Source: an uncultured Burkholderiales bacterium (GTDB taxonomy: Bacteria; Pseudomonadota; Gammaproteobacteria; Burkholderiales; Burkholderiaceae_C). From it: DNA of 64,000 nucleotides. The notes beneath the pieces are model-generated. The model saw nothing but the letters and a program-made list of their open reading frames with translations. It searched no databases and was not told the DNA's origin. Shown in pieces: positions 18,951 through 30,998 of the stretch. Location of the stretch: the NCBI GenBank assembly GCA_903871545.1, contig CAIQHG010000025.1, positions 62,001 to 126,000 on the forward strand, written 5' to 3'. The position numbers and the translations under genes were made by a program. The number at the start of each line of letters is the position of its first letter. Positions within the stretch are counted from its first letter, which is position 1.

Positions 18951-21002
18951 TTAAACGTTAAGCCACAAGAACCACGACATCAACAAAAAGAGACCGAAAA
19001 TCATTGACAAGGCGTAATGAAATAAAAACCCCGATTGAAATTTTCTAATTACTGCTGCACCTCGTCCAACGAGTTTCCAAGCACCGTTTACAAAAAATCC
19101 ATCAATAACGCCTTGATCACCCCTTACCCATAGGCCCTGCCCAAGAGCCCGAGTTCCACGTGCAATCACGTGCTCGTTGAACCAATCCATAAAGTATTTG
19201 TTTTCCAAGACTAAATAAATGGGTTCGGCAAACTTCTTGATTGCAGTGGGCAAAGCAGGATTGATCATATACATGTAGTAGGATAAACCAACCCCCAACA
19301 AAGCAAGTAAAAACGGTGTAGAAGAAAACGAATGTAGAGCCATCTTTAACGGCCCCTCAAAAGCTTCTGAAAGCTCCTTCATTGAAGGGTGCAGCATCGC
19401 ATTAATGACGATTGAATCTTTAAAGAATTCGCCGTACAAAAGAGGTGTAATAGTAAAAAATCCCAATAACAATGAGGGAACAGCAAGCAAGATAAGTGGC
19501 AGCGTTACTACCCAGGGCGATTCATGGGGATCGCTGGGTTTATGGTGCTCACCGGACGTGCCGTGGGCACGGGCACTATCATCGCCGTGACTGTGGTCAT
19601 GGTGGGCTTCAGGATTTTGATCGTAACGCTCACTTCCGTGAAACACCAAGAAATACATACGAAATGAATAAAACGCCGTCACAAAGACACCGGCTAAAAC
19701 TGCAAAGTATGCGAAACCAGCGCCTTGGAGATGACTCTCCGCTACTGCCTCGATGATGCTATCTTTGGAATAAAAGCCCGAGAAAAATGGGGTGCCAATC
19801 AGGGCCAAAGACCCTATAAGGGAAGTTATCCAGGTAATAGGCATGTATTTTCTAACGCCCCCCATCCAGCGAATATCTTGGTTGTGATGCATTCCCATGA
19901 TCACTGAGCCGGCTCCTAGAAATAGCAAAGCCTTAAAGAATGCGTGGGTCAACAGATGAAAGACAGCAACGGAATAAGCCGACGCACCGAGTGCGACAGT
20001 CATGTAGCCTAACTGGGAAAGAGTTGAATAGGCAACAACTCTTTTGATATCGTTTTGTATGATCCCCAAGAACCCCATGAATAAAGCTGTAATAGAGCCC
20101 ACAATCATCACGAAACTAAGCGCTGTGTCTGATGTCTCAAATAAGGGAGACATGCGCGCGACCATAAAAATACCGGCTGTCACCATAGTAGCAGCGTGAA
20201 TCAATGCTGAAATCGGTGTGGGTCCCTCCATCGAATCAGGCAACCACACGTGAAGTGGAAATTGAGCACTTTTTCCCATCGCGCCAATAAATAGACAAAT
20301 ACAAATCACAGTCACCAGGGCCCAGTCTGTCCCGGGTAGTTTCAAGTCGGTTATTGTGTGTAATTTTTCAAATATATCCGAATAACTCAAAGAGTCTGTA
20401 TATGCCGCAATCAAGCCTATCCCAAGGATGAACCCAAAATCGCCTACCCGGTTGACCAAAAAGGCCTTCATATTGGCAAACACCGCTGTTGGACGGGTAA
20501 ACCAAAATCCAATCAAAAGATAGGAGACCAACCCAACAGCCTCCCATCCAAAAAAGAGTTGTAACAAATTGTTACTCATGACCAGCATCAGCATGGAGAA
20601 GGTAAAAAGTGAAATATAGGAGAAGAACCTGTTGTAGCCTTCGTCCTCTTGCATGTACCCGATGGTGTAAATGTGAACCATTAATGAAACAAAGGTTACA
20701 ACGCACATCATCATGCTAGTTAAAGAGTCAATCAAAAATCCGACCTGCATTTGTAATTGACCCACCACCATCCAGGTATAAAGGTTCTGGTTTAGATGCC
20801 CACCATCATGCGCCACTGAATACAGTGTCATGGCTGATACCACAAAGGAGATTAGCACCCCTAAAATAGTTAGACTGTGAACGGCACGCCTTCCCAACAA
20901 GTTGCCCCCAAGCTTAGTACCAAAGATCCCTGCCAAAAGTGCGCCCGTAAGAGGCGCCATGGGAACCCAAAGTAGGGTGGAGACTTGAAGTGTTTGGCTC
21001 AT
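18951..21002 (-). CDS. nuoL: NADH-quinone oxidoreductase subunit L
   Basis: A 683-residue antiporter-like subunit with the long lateral helix at its C-terminus that braces the membrane arm. Signature segments WEAVGLVSYLLIGFWFTR (about residue 154) and KSAQFPLHVWLPDSMEGPTPISALIHAATMV in two parts (about 244-275) are clear. A histidine-rich loop at about residues 478-512 (HHDHSHGDD, then GEHHKPSDPHESPW) is typical of betaproteobacterial NuoL. Gaps of 116 bp to nuoM and 113 bp to nuoK are larger than elsewhere in the operon, but neither holds a gene. Confidence 0.97.
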   Translation of the reverse strand: MSQTLQVSTLLWVPMAPLTGALLAGIFGTKLGGNLLGRRAVHSLTILGVLISFVVSAMTLYSVAHDGGHLNQNLYTWMVVGQLQMQVGFLIDSLTSMMMCVVTFVSLMVHIYTIGYMQEDEGYNRFFSYISLFTFSMLMLVMSNNLLQLFFGWEAVGLVSYLLIGFWFTRPTAVFANMKAFLVNRVGDFGFILGIGLIAAYTDSLSYSDIFEKLHTITDLKLPGTDWALVTVICICLFIGAMGKSAQFPLHVWLPDSMEGPTPISALIHAATMVTAGIFMVARMSPLFETSDTALSFVMIVGSITALFMGFLGIIQNDIKRVVAYSTLSQLGYMTVALGASAYSVAVFHLLTHAFFKALLFLGAGSVIMGMHHNQDIRWMGGVRKYMPITWITSLIGSLALIGTPFFSGFYSKDSIIEAVAESHLQGAGFAYFAVLAGVFVTAFYSFRMYFLVFHGSERYDQNPEAHHDHSHGDDSARAHGTSGEHHKPSDPHESPWVVTLPLILLAVPSLLLGFFTITPLLYGEFFKDSIVINAMLHPSMKELSEAFEGPLKMALHSFSSTPFLLALLGVGLSYYMYMINPALPTAIKKFAEPIYLVLENKYFMDWFNEHVIARGTRALGQGLWVRGDQGVIDGFFVNGAWKLVGRGAAVIRKFQSGFLFHYALSMIFGLFLLMSWFLWLNV

Positions 21003-21115
21003 ATAAAAACGGTGAAATTAAATCGAATTAGTTTTACAGTGGGGAAATTTAACAAAATAATTCTTAAAAGAGGTGGCCTAAAAAAAAGTTGTACCAATAC
21101 CAAATAACGCTTTAT

Positions 21116-21424
21116 TCAACCCTTTAAAATGTTGAGCTTGTCAATATTGATGCTTGATCGGTTTCTAAACAGCAACACTAAAATGGCTAGTCCAATGGCC
21201 GACTCAGCAGCCGCCACAGTCAAAATAAAGAAAACAAAGAGCTGTCCTTGCATATCGCCTAAATAATGTGAAAAGGCCACAAAGTTCATATTCACGGAGA
21301 GCAACTCAAGCTCAATGGCCATCAAAATCACGATTAGATTTTTACGGTTCAAAAAGATACCAATGATCGAGAGTGCAAATAGCATTGAGCCTACTGTCAA
21401 ATAATGCGCCAGTGTAACGTTCAT
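21116..21424 (-). CDS. nuoK: NADH-quinone oxidoreductase subunit K
   Basis: A 102-residue, three-helix membrane subunit of complex I. The conserved glutamates of the membrane proton path are in [17 protein letters not shown] (helix 2) and [17 protein letters not shown] (helix 3). Its start overlaps the nuoJ stop by 4 bp, so the two are coupled. Confidence 0.96.
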   Translation of the reverse strand: MNVTLAHYLTVGSMLFALSIIGIFLNRKNLIVILMAIELELLSVNMNFVAFSHYLGDMQGQLFVFFILTVAAAESAIGLAILVLLFRNRSSINIDKLNILKG

Positions 21425-22116
21425 GATTTCGCCTTTTCAACTGCAGATGGGGTGCTTGGCGCAGTGCTTTGTGAATCTTCTACTTTGCTAGGTTGCTCAA
21501 TGACTGCATCCATTCGAACTATGCGTAATCGATCAGATGGTTTAACGCGTATTTGCTCAGCCGGGTCTTGGTATTTACTGTCTTTTCTTGCTCTTAGTGT
21601 GAGCGCAATAGCCGCAACAATTGCCACCAATAAGATAACTGCGGCTATCTCAACGGGATACAAATAGTTGCTATACAAAAGAATCCCAAGGGACTTAGTG
21701 TTACCCATTTGTTCAACACTTTGAACACCAGGCAAACCCTCGGGAAGAGTCATAGGGCGCGCAACTCCCACCCTAAATCCGGACATCAAAACGCCTGCAA
21801 GCTCAAGGGAGACCACAGCCCCGAGTGACGCAGCCAAGGGAAAGTGTTTCCAAAAACCTATCCGTATTGTGTCCACGCTCACATCTAACATCATGACGAC
21901 AAACAAGAAAAGAACCATCACCGCACCCACGTACACGAGGACAAGAGTGATACTAAGGAACTCAGCTTCCAAAAGCATAAATAGTCCAGAGGCTTGGAAG
22001 AAAGCAAGAACCAAAAAAAGAGAGGCATGAACGGTGTTTTTAACCGTAATTACTCTGAAAGCAGATATCAGCAATATGCTTGAGAAAATATAAAAGAGGG
22101 CAGATCGAATATCCAT
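21421..22116 (-). CDS. nuoJ: NADH-quinone oxidoreductase subunit J
   Basis: A 231-residue membrane subunit with five helices; [20 protein letters not shown] (about residues 58-77) contains the helix-3 region that changes shape during turnover. The soluble C-terminal tail, from about residue 170, is longer than in E. coli, charged, and ends in a Pro/Ser-rich stretch. It lies 33 bp after nuoI and overlaps nuoK. Confidence 0.95.
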   Translation of the reverse strand: MDIRSALFYIFSSILLISAFRVITVKNTVHASLFLVLAFFQASGLFMLLEAEFLSITLVLVYVGAVMVLFLFVVMMLDVSVDTIRIGFWKHFPLAASLGAVVSLELAGVLMSGFRVGVARPMTLPEGLPGVQSVEQMGNTKSLGILLYSNYLYPVEIAAVILLVAIVAAIALTLRARKDSKYQDPAEQIRVKPSDRLRIVRMDAVIEQPSKVEDSQSTAPSTPSAVEKAKS

Positions 22117-22149
22117 TTTGTGAGTTTGTTCTTTTTAAATTTTCAGCTT

Positions 22150-22713
22150 TTACCTGTAAGGAGCGTCCGCAGCCCTGTTGGCGGCAATCTGTTGCTCGTA
22201 TCTGTCACCCACCGCTAGTAACATGTCTTTAGTGAAATAAAGATCTCCACGTTTTTCACCGTGATATTCAAAGATATGGGTTTCAACGATTGAATCCACG
22301 GGACAGCTTTCTTCGCAAAATCCGCAAAAAATACATTTTGTTAAATCTATATCGTACCTAGTTGTGCGTCTTGATCCATCAGTTCTCACATCAGACTCAA
22401 TCGTTATGGCTAAAGCGGGACATACTGCTTCGCAAAGTTTACAAGCAATACATCGTTCCTCCCCGTTCTCGTACCTCCTCAAAGCGTGCAAGCCCCTGAA
22501 CCGGGGACTTTGAGGGGTCTTCTCCTCAGGAAATTGAATAGTTACTTTTCTAGCGAACATATATTTACCCGTTAAAAGCATTCCCTTGAGAAGTTCAATT
22601 AACAAAAAGCTAGATAGGAAATCTTTCCAAGAAAAAACGCTCTCGCTACCTGCAACGGGGAAACGAGCCGGCAAGGCATTTGAGACCGAATTTGGAGCAG
22701 ACAAAGTAGTCAT
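22150..22713 (-). CDS. nuoI: NADH-quinone oxidoreductase subunit I (2 x [4Fe-4S] ferredoxin)
   Basis: A 187-residue ferredoxin-like subunit that carries clusters N6a and N6b between the peripheral arm and NuoB. Two complete CxxCxxCxxxCP motifs are present: [12 protein letters not shown] near residue 88 and [12 protein letters not shown] near 127. The first 25 residues are an extension before the conserved [11 protein letters not shown] helix. It is 13 bp from nuoH. Confidence 0.97.
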   Translation of the reverse strand: MTTLSAPNSVSNALPARFPVAGSESVFSWKDFLSSFLLIELLKGMLLTGKYMFARKVTIQFPEEKTPQSPRFRGLHALRRYENGEERCIACKLCEAVCPALAITIESDVRTDGSRRTTRYDIDLTKCIFCGFCEESCPVDSIVETHIFEYHGEKRGDLYFTKDMLLAVGDRYEQQIAANRAADAPYR

Positions 22714-22726
22714 AGATTAATCCCAG

Positions 22727-23809
22727 TTATTTCCAAATATTCCAAGGACTCACGATCCACAAACCCACAACAATCAACCAAATTAGAGTGATTGGTATAA
22801 AAATTTTCCATCCAAGTCGCATAATTTGGTCATAGCGGTATCTTGGGAAAGTTGATCTGACCCATAAAAACATTGTCACCATTACGAATGTCTTAAGAAA
22901 AAGCCAAACTCCGCCGGGAATTAAGTTAAAAACCACATTGTCAAAAGGTGGTAGCCATCCACCCAAAAACATGACTACGCTCGTAATCGCTATTAATAGC
23001 ATGTTGGCATATTCTGCAAGAAAGAACATTGCAAAAGACATACCTGAGTACTCAATCATGTGGCCCGCAACGATTTCAGATTCACCCTCAACCACATCAA
23101 AGGGGTGCCTATTGGTCTCCGCCAAGCCGGCGATAAAATAAACAATAAATATAGGGAACAAGGGCAACCAATTCCATGATAAAAAATTAATCCCCATAGA
23201 CGCAAAAATGCCTTTGTTTTGAGACAAGACAATTTGCGCCATGTTCAATGTACCCGAAACCATCAGTATGATCACCAAACAAAAACCCATTGCAATCTCA
23301 TAGCTGACCATTTGGGCGGATGCACGCATAGCCCCTAAGAAAGCGTACTTCGAATTAGAGGACCAGCCTGCAATAATGACGCCGTAAACCTCCAAAGAAG
23401 TAATTGCCATTAGAAATAACAAGCCCGCATTGATATTGGCCAGCACCACATCGGGACCAAAAGGAATTACTGCCCATGCGGCCAATGCTGGCATGATGGT
23501 CATAATTGGACCAATAAAGAACAGTTTATCGTCTGCTTTTGTCGGCAGGATAATTTCTTTAGTTAATAACTTGATTGCATCTGCGAAAGGCTGCAACAAA
23601 CCAAGCGGACCAGTTCGGTTTGGTCCCAAACGAATTTGAGTAAAACCAATCGCTTTTCTTTCCCAAAGCGTGAGATAAGCCACGCTTAAAAGCAAGGGAA
23701 TTAAAACAACAACAATCTTAATCAAAGCCCAAATGACTGGCCAAGCCACAGAAGACCAAAATGAGTAAGGCAACGCATTGAGACCCGAGTTGTACAAGGA
23801 GTCAAACAT
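22727..23809 (-). CDS. nuoH: NADH-quinone oxidoreductase subunit H
   Basis: A 360-residue, eight-helix membrane subunit that forms the quinone chamber with NuoB and NuoD. The [19 protein letters not shown] segment (about residues 51-69), the [15 protein letters not shown] block and the loop [20 protein letters not shown] (about 230-249) are intact. It overlaps the end of nuoG by 8 bp. Confidence 0.97.
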   Translation of the reverse strand: MFDSLYNSGLNALPYSFWSSVAWPVIWALIKIVVVLIPLLLSVAYLTLWERKAIGFTQIRLGPNRTGPLGLLQPFADAIKLLTKEIILPTKADDKLFFIGPIMTIMPALAAWAVIPFGPDVVLANINAGLLFLMAITSLEVYGVIIAGWSSNSKYAFLGAMRASAQMVSYEIAMGFCLVIILMVSGTLNMAQIVLSQNKGIFASMGINFLSWNWLPLFPIFIVYFIAGLAETNRHPFDVVEGESEIVAGHMIEYSGMSFAMFFLAEYANMLLIAITSVVMFLGGWLPPFDNVVFNLIPGGVWLFLKTFVMVTMFLWVRSTFPRYRYDQIMRLGWKIFIPITLIWLIVVGLWIVSPWNIWK

Positions 23810-26036
23810 GTTGGCCTACCTCGGCGGATGCGCTATGCTGAAGAACAGCTTGGTAAGCGCTTGCTAATGGATCGAGTTGGGCGTCTGCAGTGTGCTGCAG
23901 TGCAGGCGACCTTCTCACCAAAGAGTCTAGGCCGTATATGCCAACGGATAAATCCTCAATACGAATACCTTTGCAAGCGACCATATCAACCTCACTCAGG
24001 GCGGTGAGCGGCGAATTGTCTAGTAAGGATGCTAAATCTTTTGGAACTGCATCCACCCGCAACTCCTCAATGGTTTCGTAATCAAAACCAGGGAACCCAA
24101 GCATATTAGCCAAAACACGCAAGACTTTCCAAGCAGGCCTTGTCTCACCAAGCGGTTTAACAACAGCATGAAAACTTTGAACTCGTCCTTCTGCGTTCAC
24201 AAAAGTACCGGGCGTTTCCGTAAAAGGAGAGATGGGCAACAACACGTCGCTGAAAGCCATATTGGCTTTGAAAGGACTCAAAGTTACGACCATATCTTTT
24301 CGGCTAAGGTGAGCAACCGAAGCTGCACCCATTGCAGTATCAAACTCAGGTTCATTGCCAAGTAAAAACAAAGCCTTAACTTTGTCCGACTCAATCATAT
24401 TGGAAGTATTTAAACCAGATCCCTTGGGTAAAGCACCCACGGTTTGAGCGCCAACTGTGTTCGCCGCTTCTGTCAAAAAGCCAACGGAGCTTTGAGACTG
24501 TTCAGCGATCCAATTTGCAATAGCAAAAATACTAGATGCACGAGGGTGATGGACCGCAGCGTTTCCAATCAACACAGCCTTTTGGTCTCCGCTCAACATT
24601 GATTCAGCAATAAGGTTTGCTTGAAATAATGCATTGGGGTTGAAAGCCAGTATCTCATTCATGAGAACCGTCTCATTGAGCACCGAGACTGGAGAGGGGA
24701 TCGATTTTACTTTTGCAATACTTTGTGCAATCAAACCAAGCGCTGCCACCCAGTGCGAGGGGTTGGCTAAGAATGTATTCTTTACATTCATCGCCCAATC
24801 CATTGAAGTTGCATTAAATGCATTGACCTGCCCCCCCCTGCGGGTGGATTGACGAATACGCTGAGCCAAAAGAGGGTGATCTTTACGCAGGTTAGATCCA
24901 ATAACCAACGATCTGCTTAAGTGAGAGAGTGACTCAATTGAGCGTCCTAACCAATGAGCTTTGCCAGTCTTTAACTTGTCTTCACTAAAATCTCGCACCC
25001 TAAGCCTAGAGTCAATATTTTCAGAACCCATTGCTCGAATCAACTTACCCGCTAAGTAAAGTTCCTCTAAAGAGCTGTGGGGGCTGGCCAGCAATCCGAT
25101 GCTTTGGGGGCCATGCTCCTGACTTATTTGCTTTACGCCGTTTGCGATGTACTCAAGCGCAGTTTGCCAATCAACTGTACTCCATATGTCATTTTGTTTA
25201 ATCATTGGAGCGCTCAACCTTTGGTCGCCACTTAATGATTCGTAGGAGAAACGGTCACGATCGGCTATCCAACACTCATTGATCGCTTCGTTTTCAAGGG
25301 GTACCACTCTGAGCACTTTATTGGCTTTAACTTGAGCAATTAGGTTGGTCCCTGTAGAGTCGTGAGGACTGATTGTTTTGCGACGCGACAACTCCCACGT
25401 CCGCGCTTGATATCTAAAAGGTTTGCTGGTCAAAGCTCCCACTGGGCAAACATCGATCATATTTCCCGATAACTCTGAGTCCACCGTGAAACCCAAAAAA
25501 GCTTCAATTTCTGAATGCTCGCCCCGGTTAGACATGCCAAGCTCCATCTGCCCAGCAATCTCTTGTCCGAAACGCACGCAGCGCGTGCAGTGAATGCAAC
25601 GGCTCATCTCTTGCATACTCACAAGTGGACCAATATCTTTGTGAAAAACAACACGCTTTTCTTCTTCATAGCGAGAGGAGCTACCCCCGTAACCCACGGC
25701 GAGGTCTTGGAGCTGGCACTCTCCGCCTTGATCGCAAATTGGACAGTCAAGTGGGTGATTGATGAGTAAAAACTCCATTACGGATTTTTGGGCCTTAGTC
25801 GCCTTGTCAGATTTGGTTCTTACTATCATCCCTTGGGTGACGGGTGTGGCGCAGGCAGGCATGGCCTTCGGGGCTTTCTCAACATCCACCAAGCACATAC
25901 GGCAGTTGGCCGCAATGGAGAGTTTTTTGTGATAACAAAAATGCGGTATGTAAGTGCCTAGTTTTTCTGCGGCGTGCATCACCATGCTGCCCTCTAGGAC
26001 CTCTACTTTTTTGCCGTCAATCTCTAATTCAACCAT
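23802..26036 (-). CDS. nuoG: NADH-quinone oxidoreductase subunit G
   Basis: A 744-residue iron-sulfur subunit. The N-terminal [2Fe-2S] site is in [18 protein letters not shown] (about residues 31-48), followed by [14 protein letters not shown], the [11 protein letters not shown] and [13 protein letters not shown] [4Fe-4S] sites. The rest is a molybdopterin-oxidoreductase-like fold that has lost the cofactor, as in all complex I. It lies 15 bp after nuoF and overlaps nuoH. Confidence 0.96.
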   Translation of the reverse strand: MVELEIDGKKVEVLEGSMVMHAAEKLGTYIPHFCYHKKLSIAANCRMCLVDVEKAPKAMPACATPVTQGMIVRTKSDKATKAQKSVMEFLLINHPLDCPICDQGGECQLQDLAVGYGGSSSRYEEEKRVVFHKDIGPLVSMQEMSRCIHCTRCVRFGQEIAGQMELGMSNRGEHSEIEAFLGFTVDSELSGNMIDVCPVGALTSKPFRYQARTWELSRRKTISPHDSTGTNLIAQVKANKVLRVVPLENEAINECWIADRDRFSYESLSGDQRLSAPMIKQNDIWSTVDWQTALEYIANGVKQISQEHGPQSIGLLASPHSSLEELYLAGKLIRAMGSENIDSRLRVRDFSEDKLKTGKAHWLGRSIESLSHLSRSLVIGSNLRKDHPLLAQRIRQSTRRGGQVNAFNATSMDWAMNVKNTFLANPSHWVAALGLIAQSIAKVKSIPSPVSVLNETVLMNEILAFNPNALFQANLIAESMLSGDQKAVLIGNAAVHHPRASSIFAIANWIAEQSQSSVGFLTEAANTVGAQTVGALPKGSGLNTSNMIESDKVKALFLLGNEPEFDTAMGAASVAHLSRKDMVVTLSPFKANMAFSDVLLPISPFTETPGTFVNAEGRVQSFHAVVKPLGETRPAWKVLRVLANMLGFPGFDYETIEELRVDAVPKDLASLLDNSPLTALSEVDMVACKGIRIEDLSVGIYGLDSLVRRSPALQHTADAQLDPLASAYQAVLQHSASAEVGQHV

Positions 26037-26051
26037 ATATGATTTTCCTGA

Positions 26052-27410
26052 TCAAACTGTGGCATCGACCATACAGGTCTTATGCACGATGTGGTGTTCA
26101 AATTCGTGCCTGAAGTGCTTAAGCATCCCTCTAACTGGCATCGCGGCCGCGTCTCCAAGAGCGCAAATGGTACGCCCCATAATATTTTCTGCGACGTTGT
26201 CAAGCAGAGCTAAATCGCCCTCCCGCCCTTTACCCTTCTCTATTCTGTCTACCACTCTCCAAAGCCAACCCGTGCCCTCACGACAAGGCGTACACTGGCC
26301 ACAAGATTCATGCATATAAAAATAAGAAAGTCTCAACAAAGTCTTGACCATACACCGAGTTTCATCAAGCACAATTACAGCACCGGACCCCAGCATTGAC
26401 CCCGCCTTGGCAATGCTGTCGTAATCCATCGTGATATCCATCATAATGTTTGCGGGAAGGATTGGTGCAGATGAGCCCCCAGGTATCACAGCTTTAAGTG
26501 CGCGCCCGTTTTTTACTCCTCCCGCGAGTTCCAGTAACACGGGGAAAGGTGTACCCATTGGAATTTCATAGTTACCGGGACGCTCAACGTCACCGCTGAT
26601 GGAGTAAATCTTCGTTCCTCCGTTATTAGGTTTACCACATTGCAAGTAGGCTTGACCCCCGTTTCGAATGATCCAAGGTACAGCAGCAAAAGTTTCTGTG
26701 TTGTTGATGGTGGTTGGCTTACCGTACAAACCGTAGCTAGCGGGGAAAGGTGGTTTAAACCGTGGCTGTCCTTTTTTACCCTCAAGCGACTCAAGAAGCG
26801 CAGTCTCCTCGCCACAAATATATGCGCCAAACCCGTGCGTAGCATGTAACTGGAAAGAGAAAGTACTTCCTAAGATATTCGACCCTAAGTAGCCAGCCTC
26901 CCTGGCCTCCTCCAACGCCAGTTGAAACCGCTCATAGGTCTCAAATATTTCTCCGTGGATATAGTTGTATCCAACACTTATACCCATTGCGTAAGCTGCA
27001 ATCGCCATACCCTCGATAACGATGTGAGGATTAAATTGCATGATGTCACGATCTTTAAAAGTACCAGGCTCACCTTCGTCAGAGTTGCACACCAAATATT
27101 TTTGACCAGGAAACTGCCTAGGCATGAAGCTCCATTTAAGACCGGTCGGGAATCCAGCTCCCCCCCGTCCCCTCAAACCTGACTCTTTAACTGTGGCAAT
27201 CACTTGGTCTTGGGTAAGCCCCTCTCCCCCGTCTTTACCCAAAATCTTACGCAAAGCCTGGTAACCCCCTCGGGCCTCATAATCTTTAACTGACCAATTT
27301 GCACCGTTCAAGCCGTCTAATATTTGAGGATTGATATGCCGACCATGAAAAGAAGTCTCCATTCCCGTTGCCTTGAACTGCGAAAGCAAAGCGTTTAATT
27401 GGGTGCTCAC
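26052..27410 (-). CDS. nuoF: NADH-quinone oxidoreductase subunit F
   Basis: A 452-residue flavoprotein that takes electrons from NADH. The nucleotide loop [13 protein letters not shown] (about residues 76-88), the FMN-binding region around [17 protein letters not shown], and the N3 cluster ligands in [15 protein letters not shown] (about 367-381) with the last cysteine in TICALGD are present. The start overlaps the nuoE stop by 4 bp. Confidence 0.97.
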   Translation of the reverse strand: MSTQLNALLSQFKATGMETSFHGRHINPQILDGLNGANWSVKDYEARGGYQALRKILGKDGGEGLTQDQVIATVKESGLRGRGGAGFPTGLKWSFMPRQFPGQKYLVCNSDEGEPGTFKDRDIMQFNPHIVIEGMAIAAYAMGISVGYNYIHGEIFETYERFQLALEEAREAGYLGSNILGSTFSFQLHATHGFGAYICGEETALLESLEGKKGQPRFKPPFPASYGLYGKPTTINNTETFAAVPWIIRNGGQAYLQCGKPNNGGTKIYSISGDVERPGNYEIPMGTPFPVLLELAGGVKNGRALKAVIPGGSSAPILPANIMMDITMDYDSIAKAGSMLGSGAVIVLDETRCMVKTLLRLSYFYMHESCGQCTPCREGTGWLWRVVDRIEKGKGREGDLALLDNVAENIMGRTICALGDAAAMPVRGMLKHFRHEFEHHIVHKTCMVDATV

Positions 27411-27964
27411 GAATGATCTCCTTTAACTGCGACTTGTTTGAGTCCATCAATAAGCTGATCGATCTTCTCCATACTCATGAAGCTACACATATTGCGGTCA
27501 TTCACCAATAAAACAGGTGCATCCGCACAGGCCCCCATACATTCACCTGGCTGCAATGTAAATATTCCGTCTTTAGTTGTTTCACCCACAGCAGTACCTA
27601 ACTTATCGCACAAATAATCTAACGCGTTTAACCCGCCCCTCAATTGGCAGGGCAAATTGGTGCAAACGTTGATCTTGAATTTGCCCAAGGGCTCCAGGTT
27701 GTACATGTTGTAAAAAGTACTTACCTCGTGGACAGCCATCGGAGACATCTCCAAATATTTTGACAAGAACAGTTCGTCACTTGCATCTACAAATCCGTTG
27801 ATTTGTTGAACGATCGACAAACAAGCCATGACGGCTGACTGTTTTTGGTCACTTGGATACTTGGCAACTTCAACGGCAAATCTAGCCAAAACTTCCCCAG
27901 AGAACTCACTTGGCACAGGTTCAAGGGATTTCAGATCTAGTCCTTTTTTATCTGTAGTACTCAC
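27407..27964 (-). CDS. nuoE: NADH-quinone oxidoreductase subunit E
   Basis: A 185-residue subunit with the N1a [2Fe-2S] cluster. The four cysteines are in CTNLPC (about residues 101-106) and ECMGAC (about 141-146). The N-terminal 85 residues form the usual helical bundle with [11 protein letters not shown]. It overlaps nuoD and nuoF by 4 bp each. Confidence 0.97.
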   Translation of the reverse strand: MSTTDKKGLDLKSLEPVPSEFSGEVLARFAVEVAKYPSDQKQSAVMACLSIVQQINGFVDASDELFLSKYLEMSPMAVHEVSTFYNMYNLEPLGKFKINVCTNLPCQLRGGLNALDYLCDKLGTAVGETTKDGIFTLQPGECMGACADAPVLLVNDRNMCSFMSMEKIDQLIDGLKQVAVKGDHS

Positions 27965-29214
27965 CGGTCTATCTCCCCAAAAACTATATCCATTGTCCCG
28001 ATGACGGCAACTGTGTCAGCAATCATGTGCCCCTTTGCCATTTCATCCATTGCTGCCAAGTGGGGGAACCCGGGAGCGCGTATTTTTAGTCGGTAAGGCT
28101 TGTTAGCCCCATCGCTTACGATATAAATTCCAAACTCTCCCTTGGGATGCTCAACGGCAGCGTATGCCTCGCCCTCGGGTACGTGAAAGCCCTCGGTGAA
28201 TAGTTTAAAGTGGTGAATTAGCTCCTCCATATGAGCTTTCATGTCTTCTCTATGCGGGGCGGCAATTTTATGGTTATCAGTGATTACTGGACCGGGATTG
28301 TTTTTAAGCCATGACACGCACTGCTGAATGATTTTGTTAGATTGGCGCATCTCCTCAATGCGGACCAAGTAACGATCGTAGCAATCTCCGGTTTTTCCAA
28401 CCGGGATGTCAAAGTCGAGATCTGCGTAAACATCGTAAGGCTGAAACTTTCTCAAATCCCAGGCGACTCCCGAGCCTCTAAGCATTGCCCCCGTAAAACC
28501 TAGACTCTTAGCTCGTTCAGGGCTCACCACACCAATACCTACGGTACGTTGCTTCCAGATACGGTTATTGGTCAAAAGTGTTTCGTACTCATCCACAAAG
28601 CCTGGGAAACGCTCAGTAAAGTCTTCAATAAAATCCAGCAATGAGCCTTCTCTGTTGGAATTAAGCTTCTCCAGTGCCCTTGCATTTTTAATCTTACTAA
28701 CCTTGTACTGAGGCATATAGCTCGGCAAATCACGGTAAACCCCACCAGGCCTAAAGTAAGCCGCATGCATACGGGCACCAGAGACTGCCTCATACATGTC
28801 AAACAAATCCTCGCGTTCCCTAAAACAATAAATCAAAATATTCATTGCACCGCAATCAAATCCGTGGCAACCCAGCCAAAGCAAATGATTCAAAAGTCGA
28901 GTGATCTCAGCGAACATGACTCTTATGTATTGCGCGCGTTTAGGCACTTCCAGCCCAAGTAACTTCTCTATCGCCAAACAATAAGCATGCTCATTGCTCA
29001 TCATAGAGACATAGTCCAAGCGGTCCATGTAAGGGAGAGACTGAATGTAGGTTTTATGTTCAGCAAGTTTCTCTGTTGCGCGGTGCAAAAGACCAATGTG
29101 CGGATCAGCACGTTGGACGACCTCGCCGTCAAGTTCAAGCACAAGTCTTAACACGCCGTGAGCTGCAGGGTGCTGGGGGCCAAGATTGAGGGTGTAATTT
29201 TTAATATCAGGCAT
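27961..29214 (-). CDS. nuoD: NADH-quinone oxidoreductase subunit D
   Basis: A 417-residue subunit homologous to the large subunit of NiFe hydrogenases but without the metal cysteines. It forms the quinone site with NuoB; the [20 protein letters not shown] loop (residues 12-31) carries the conserved histidine, and [19 protein letters not shown] is at the C-terminus. NuoC and NuoD are separate genes here, unlike the E. coli fusion. It is 64 bp after nuoC. Confidence 0.97.
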   Translation of the reverse strand: MPDIKNYTLNLGPQHPAAHGVLRLVLELDGEVVQRADPHIGLLHRATEKLAEHKTYIQSLPYMDRLDYVSMMSNEHAYCLAIEKLLGLEVPKRAQYIRVMFAEITRLLNHLLWLGCHGFDCGAMNILIYCFREREDLFDMYEAVSGARMHAAYFRPGGVYRDLPSYMPQYKVSKIKNARALEKLNSNREGSLLDFIEDFTERFPGFVDEYETLLTNNRIWKQRTVGIGVVSPERAKSLGFTGAMLRGSGVAWDLRKFQPYDVYADLDFDIPVGKTGDCYDRYLVRIEEMRQSNKIIQQCVSWLKNNPGPVITDNHKIAAPHREDMKAHMEELIHHFKLFTEGFHVPEGEAYAAVEHPKGEFGIYIVSDGANKPYRLKIRAPGFPHLAAMDEMAKGHMIADTVAVIGTMDIVFGEIDR

Positions 29215-29278
29215 GGTGTTCTGTGCGTTAACTTTGTACCGGGGAGGCTACAGCAAATAAAGTGCTGTATCTTCTTAG

Positions 29279-29890
29279 TTAATGCATTCCCCCGTAGTTC
29301 TCTTCGCGAATGATTCGAGGCGTTACCTCCCTTGGTTCAATCGTCACGGGTTGATAAATCACGCGCTTTTGCTCAGCGTCATAGCGCATCTCTACGTGTC
29401 CGGACAATGGGAAATCTTTTCTAAAGGGATGACCAATAAATCCGTAATCAGTTAAGAGTCTGCGCAGGTCCTCGTGCCCCTCGAAAATAACGCCGTAAAG
29501 ATCAAATGCCTCTCGCTCATACCAATTTGCTGAGCTCCAGACCGAATTTAAGGAAGGTATCCTTGGCAAATCAGATGATGTCGCAAAGACTCGAACGCGC
29601 AGTCTAAAGTTGTGGACAACAGATAGCAAATGAATGACAACAGCAAATCTAGGAGTTTCACTAAAAGCGCTTTGTGCGCCGTCTTTGTAAGTCGAATAAT
29701 CCACGGCGCAAAGGTCAATCAATTGCTCAAAGGCAAGCCTGGGCTCAACGCTCAGTACCTTACATACTTCCAAATAATCAACCGCGTCTACTGTTAATGT
29801 TAATTCTCCCAAAGCACTTTCAAGAGATTTAATCTTCTCACTCAACACTACTTTTAGTGTTTGGTGCAAATTATCTAAAGACAGACTCAT
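29279..29890 (-). CDS. nuoC: NADH-quinone oxidoreductase subunit C
   Basis: A 203-residue subunit (30-kDa type) of the peripheral arm. The signature [21 protein letters not shown] in two parts (about residues 122-142) and the [20 protein letters not shown] block are complete. It lies 17 bp after nuoB. Confidence 0.96.
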   Translation of the reverse strand: MSLSLDNLHQTLKVVLSEKIKSLESALGELTLTVDAVDYLEVCKVLSVEPRLAFEQLIDLCAVDYSTYKDGAQSAFSETPRFAVVIHLLSVVHNFRLRVRVFATSSDLPRIPSLNSVWSSANWYEREAFDLYGVIFEGHEDLRRLLTDYGFIGHPFRKDFPLSGHVEMRYDAEQKRVIYQPVTIEPREVTPRIIREENYGGMH

Positions 29891-29907
29891 ATTAAATCCC
29901 TTTAGAT

Positions 29908-30384
29908 TTATCTAGCAATGGTGTTTTCGCGACGAATTTTAGTCTGCAACTGCAAAATCCCATATAAAAGGGCCTCTGCAGTGGGTGGACAACCTGGCAC
30001 ATACACATCCACCGGCACAATTCTGTCGCACCCCCTAACAACGGAATAACTGTAGTGGTAGTAGCCCCCACCATTCGCGCATGAACCCATGGATAATACC
30101 CAACGGGGCTCGGACATTTGATCGTAAACTTTTCGAAGGGCTGGTGCCATTTTGTTGCAAAGCGTTCCAGCTACGATCATCAAATCTGACTGCCTGGGGC
30201 TAGGTCGAAACAACATACCAAATCGGTCAATATCGTACCTGGAGGCACCTGCGTGCATCATCTCAACAGCGCAACACGCTAAACCAAAAGTCATAGGCCA
30301 TAGGGAGCCCGTTTTGGCCCAGTTAACTACTGAGTCATAAGAAGTGGTAATGAAGCCTTCTTTAAATACACCGTCTAGAGACAT
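29908..30384 (-). CDS. nuoB: NADH-quinone oxidoreductase subunit B
   Basis: A 158-residue subunit that holds the terminal cluster N2, which reduces quinone. The unusual tandem cysteines are in [11 protein letters not shown] (about residues 36-46), with the others in [10 protein letters not shown] and [14 protein letters not shown]. The start is 3 bp after nuoA. Confidence 0.97.
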   Translation of the reverse strand: MSLDGVFKEGFITTSYDSVVNWAKTGSLWPMTFGLACCAVEMMHAGASRYDIDRFGMLFRPSPRQSDLMIVAGTLCNKMAPALRKVYDQMSEPRWVLSMGSCANGGGYYHYSYSVVRGCDRIVPVDVYVPGCPPTAEALLYGILQLQTKIRRENTIAR

Positions 30385-30387
30385 GAT

Positions 30388-30747
30388 TTATTCCCAGTCA
30401 AGGGCCCCTTTTTTCCACTCATAGGCAAAGCCAACGACCAAAATACCCAAAAAAATCATCATTGAAATGTAGCCAATAAATCCAATCTCTTTTAGAGCTA
30501 TTGCCCATGGAAATAGAAATGCTATTTCTAAATCGAACAATATAAAAAGAATGGCTACTAAGTAGTAACGAACATCGAACTGCATTCGTGCGTCCTCAAA
30601 CGCCTCAAAACCGCACTCGTAGGGAGAATTTTTTTCATCATCTGGCTTGTTAGGCCCTAATAAATGACCCAAAACCTGCGGTGCAACCCCAACAAGTAGG
30701 CCTATTAATATGAACAAAAGGACAGGTAGATATTGAGCTAAATTCAT
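30388..30747 (-). CDS. nuoA: NADH-quinone oxidoreductase subunit A
   Basis: A 119-residue, three-helix membrane subunit and the first gene of the nuo operon. The loop [19 protein letters not shown] (about residues 41-59) with its conserved cysteine faces the quinone tunnel. Only 52 bp separate its start from the 3' end of tRNA-Leu, so tRNA and nuo may share a transcript that is cut by RNase P/E. Confidence 0.97.
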   Translation of the reverse strand: MNLAQYLPVLLFILIGLLVGVAPQVLGHLLGPNKPDDEKNSPYECGFEAFEDARMQFDVRYYLVAILFILFDLEIAFLFPWAIALKEIGFIGYISMMIFLGILVVGFAYEWKKGALDWE

Positions 30748-30799
30748 TCCGATTCCACAAAATTATTGTGTCTCAGCTTTTTGTACATTTACATAACCT

Positions 30800-30884
30800 T
30801 GGTGCCGTCGGCGAGACTCGAACTCGCACAGCTTTCGCCACTACCCCCTCAAGATAGCGTGTCTACCAATTTCACCACGACGGC
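30800..30884 (-). tRNA. tRNA-Leu (anticodon GAG)
   Basis: Read on the minus strand, a full 85-nt class II tRNA including an encoded CCA end. The acceptor stem is GCCGTCG/CGACGGC, the anticodon stem CTATC/GGTAG holds the loop TTGAGGG with anticodon GAG, a long variable arm follows, and the T loop is TTCGAGT. It sits between secG and nuoA, the usual Burkholderiales place. Confidence 0.97.
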
Positions 30885-30998
30885 AAGAAACTTTTATGAA
30901 AAAACAATCAAATTGACTGCACTTCCAACTCAGCCTAAGAGTTTACCCCAAATGCTTATAAAGGCTTCATCAAAATTCAATTTACGGCGCTAAACCCC

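Noticed and set aside
19550-19620. Histidine-rich coding stretch in nuoL as a novel metal site
   Set aside because: Histidine-rich loops at this place are usual in betaproteobacterial NuoL.
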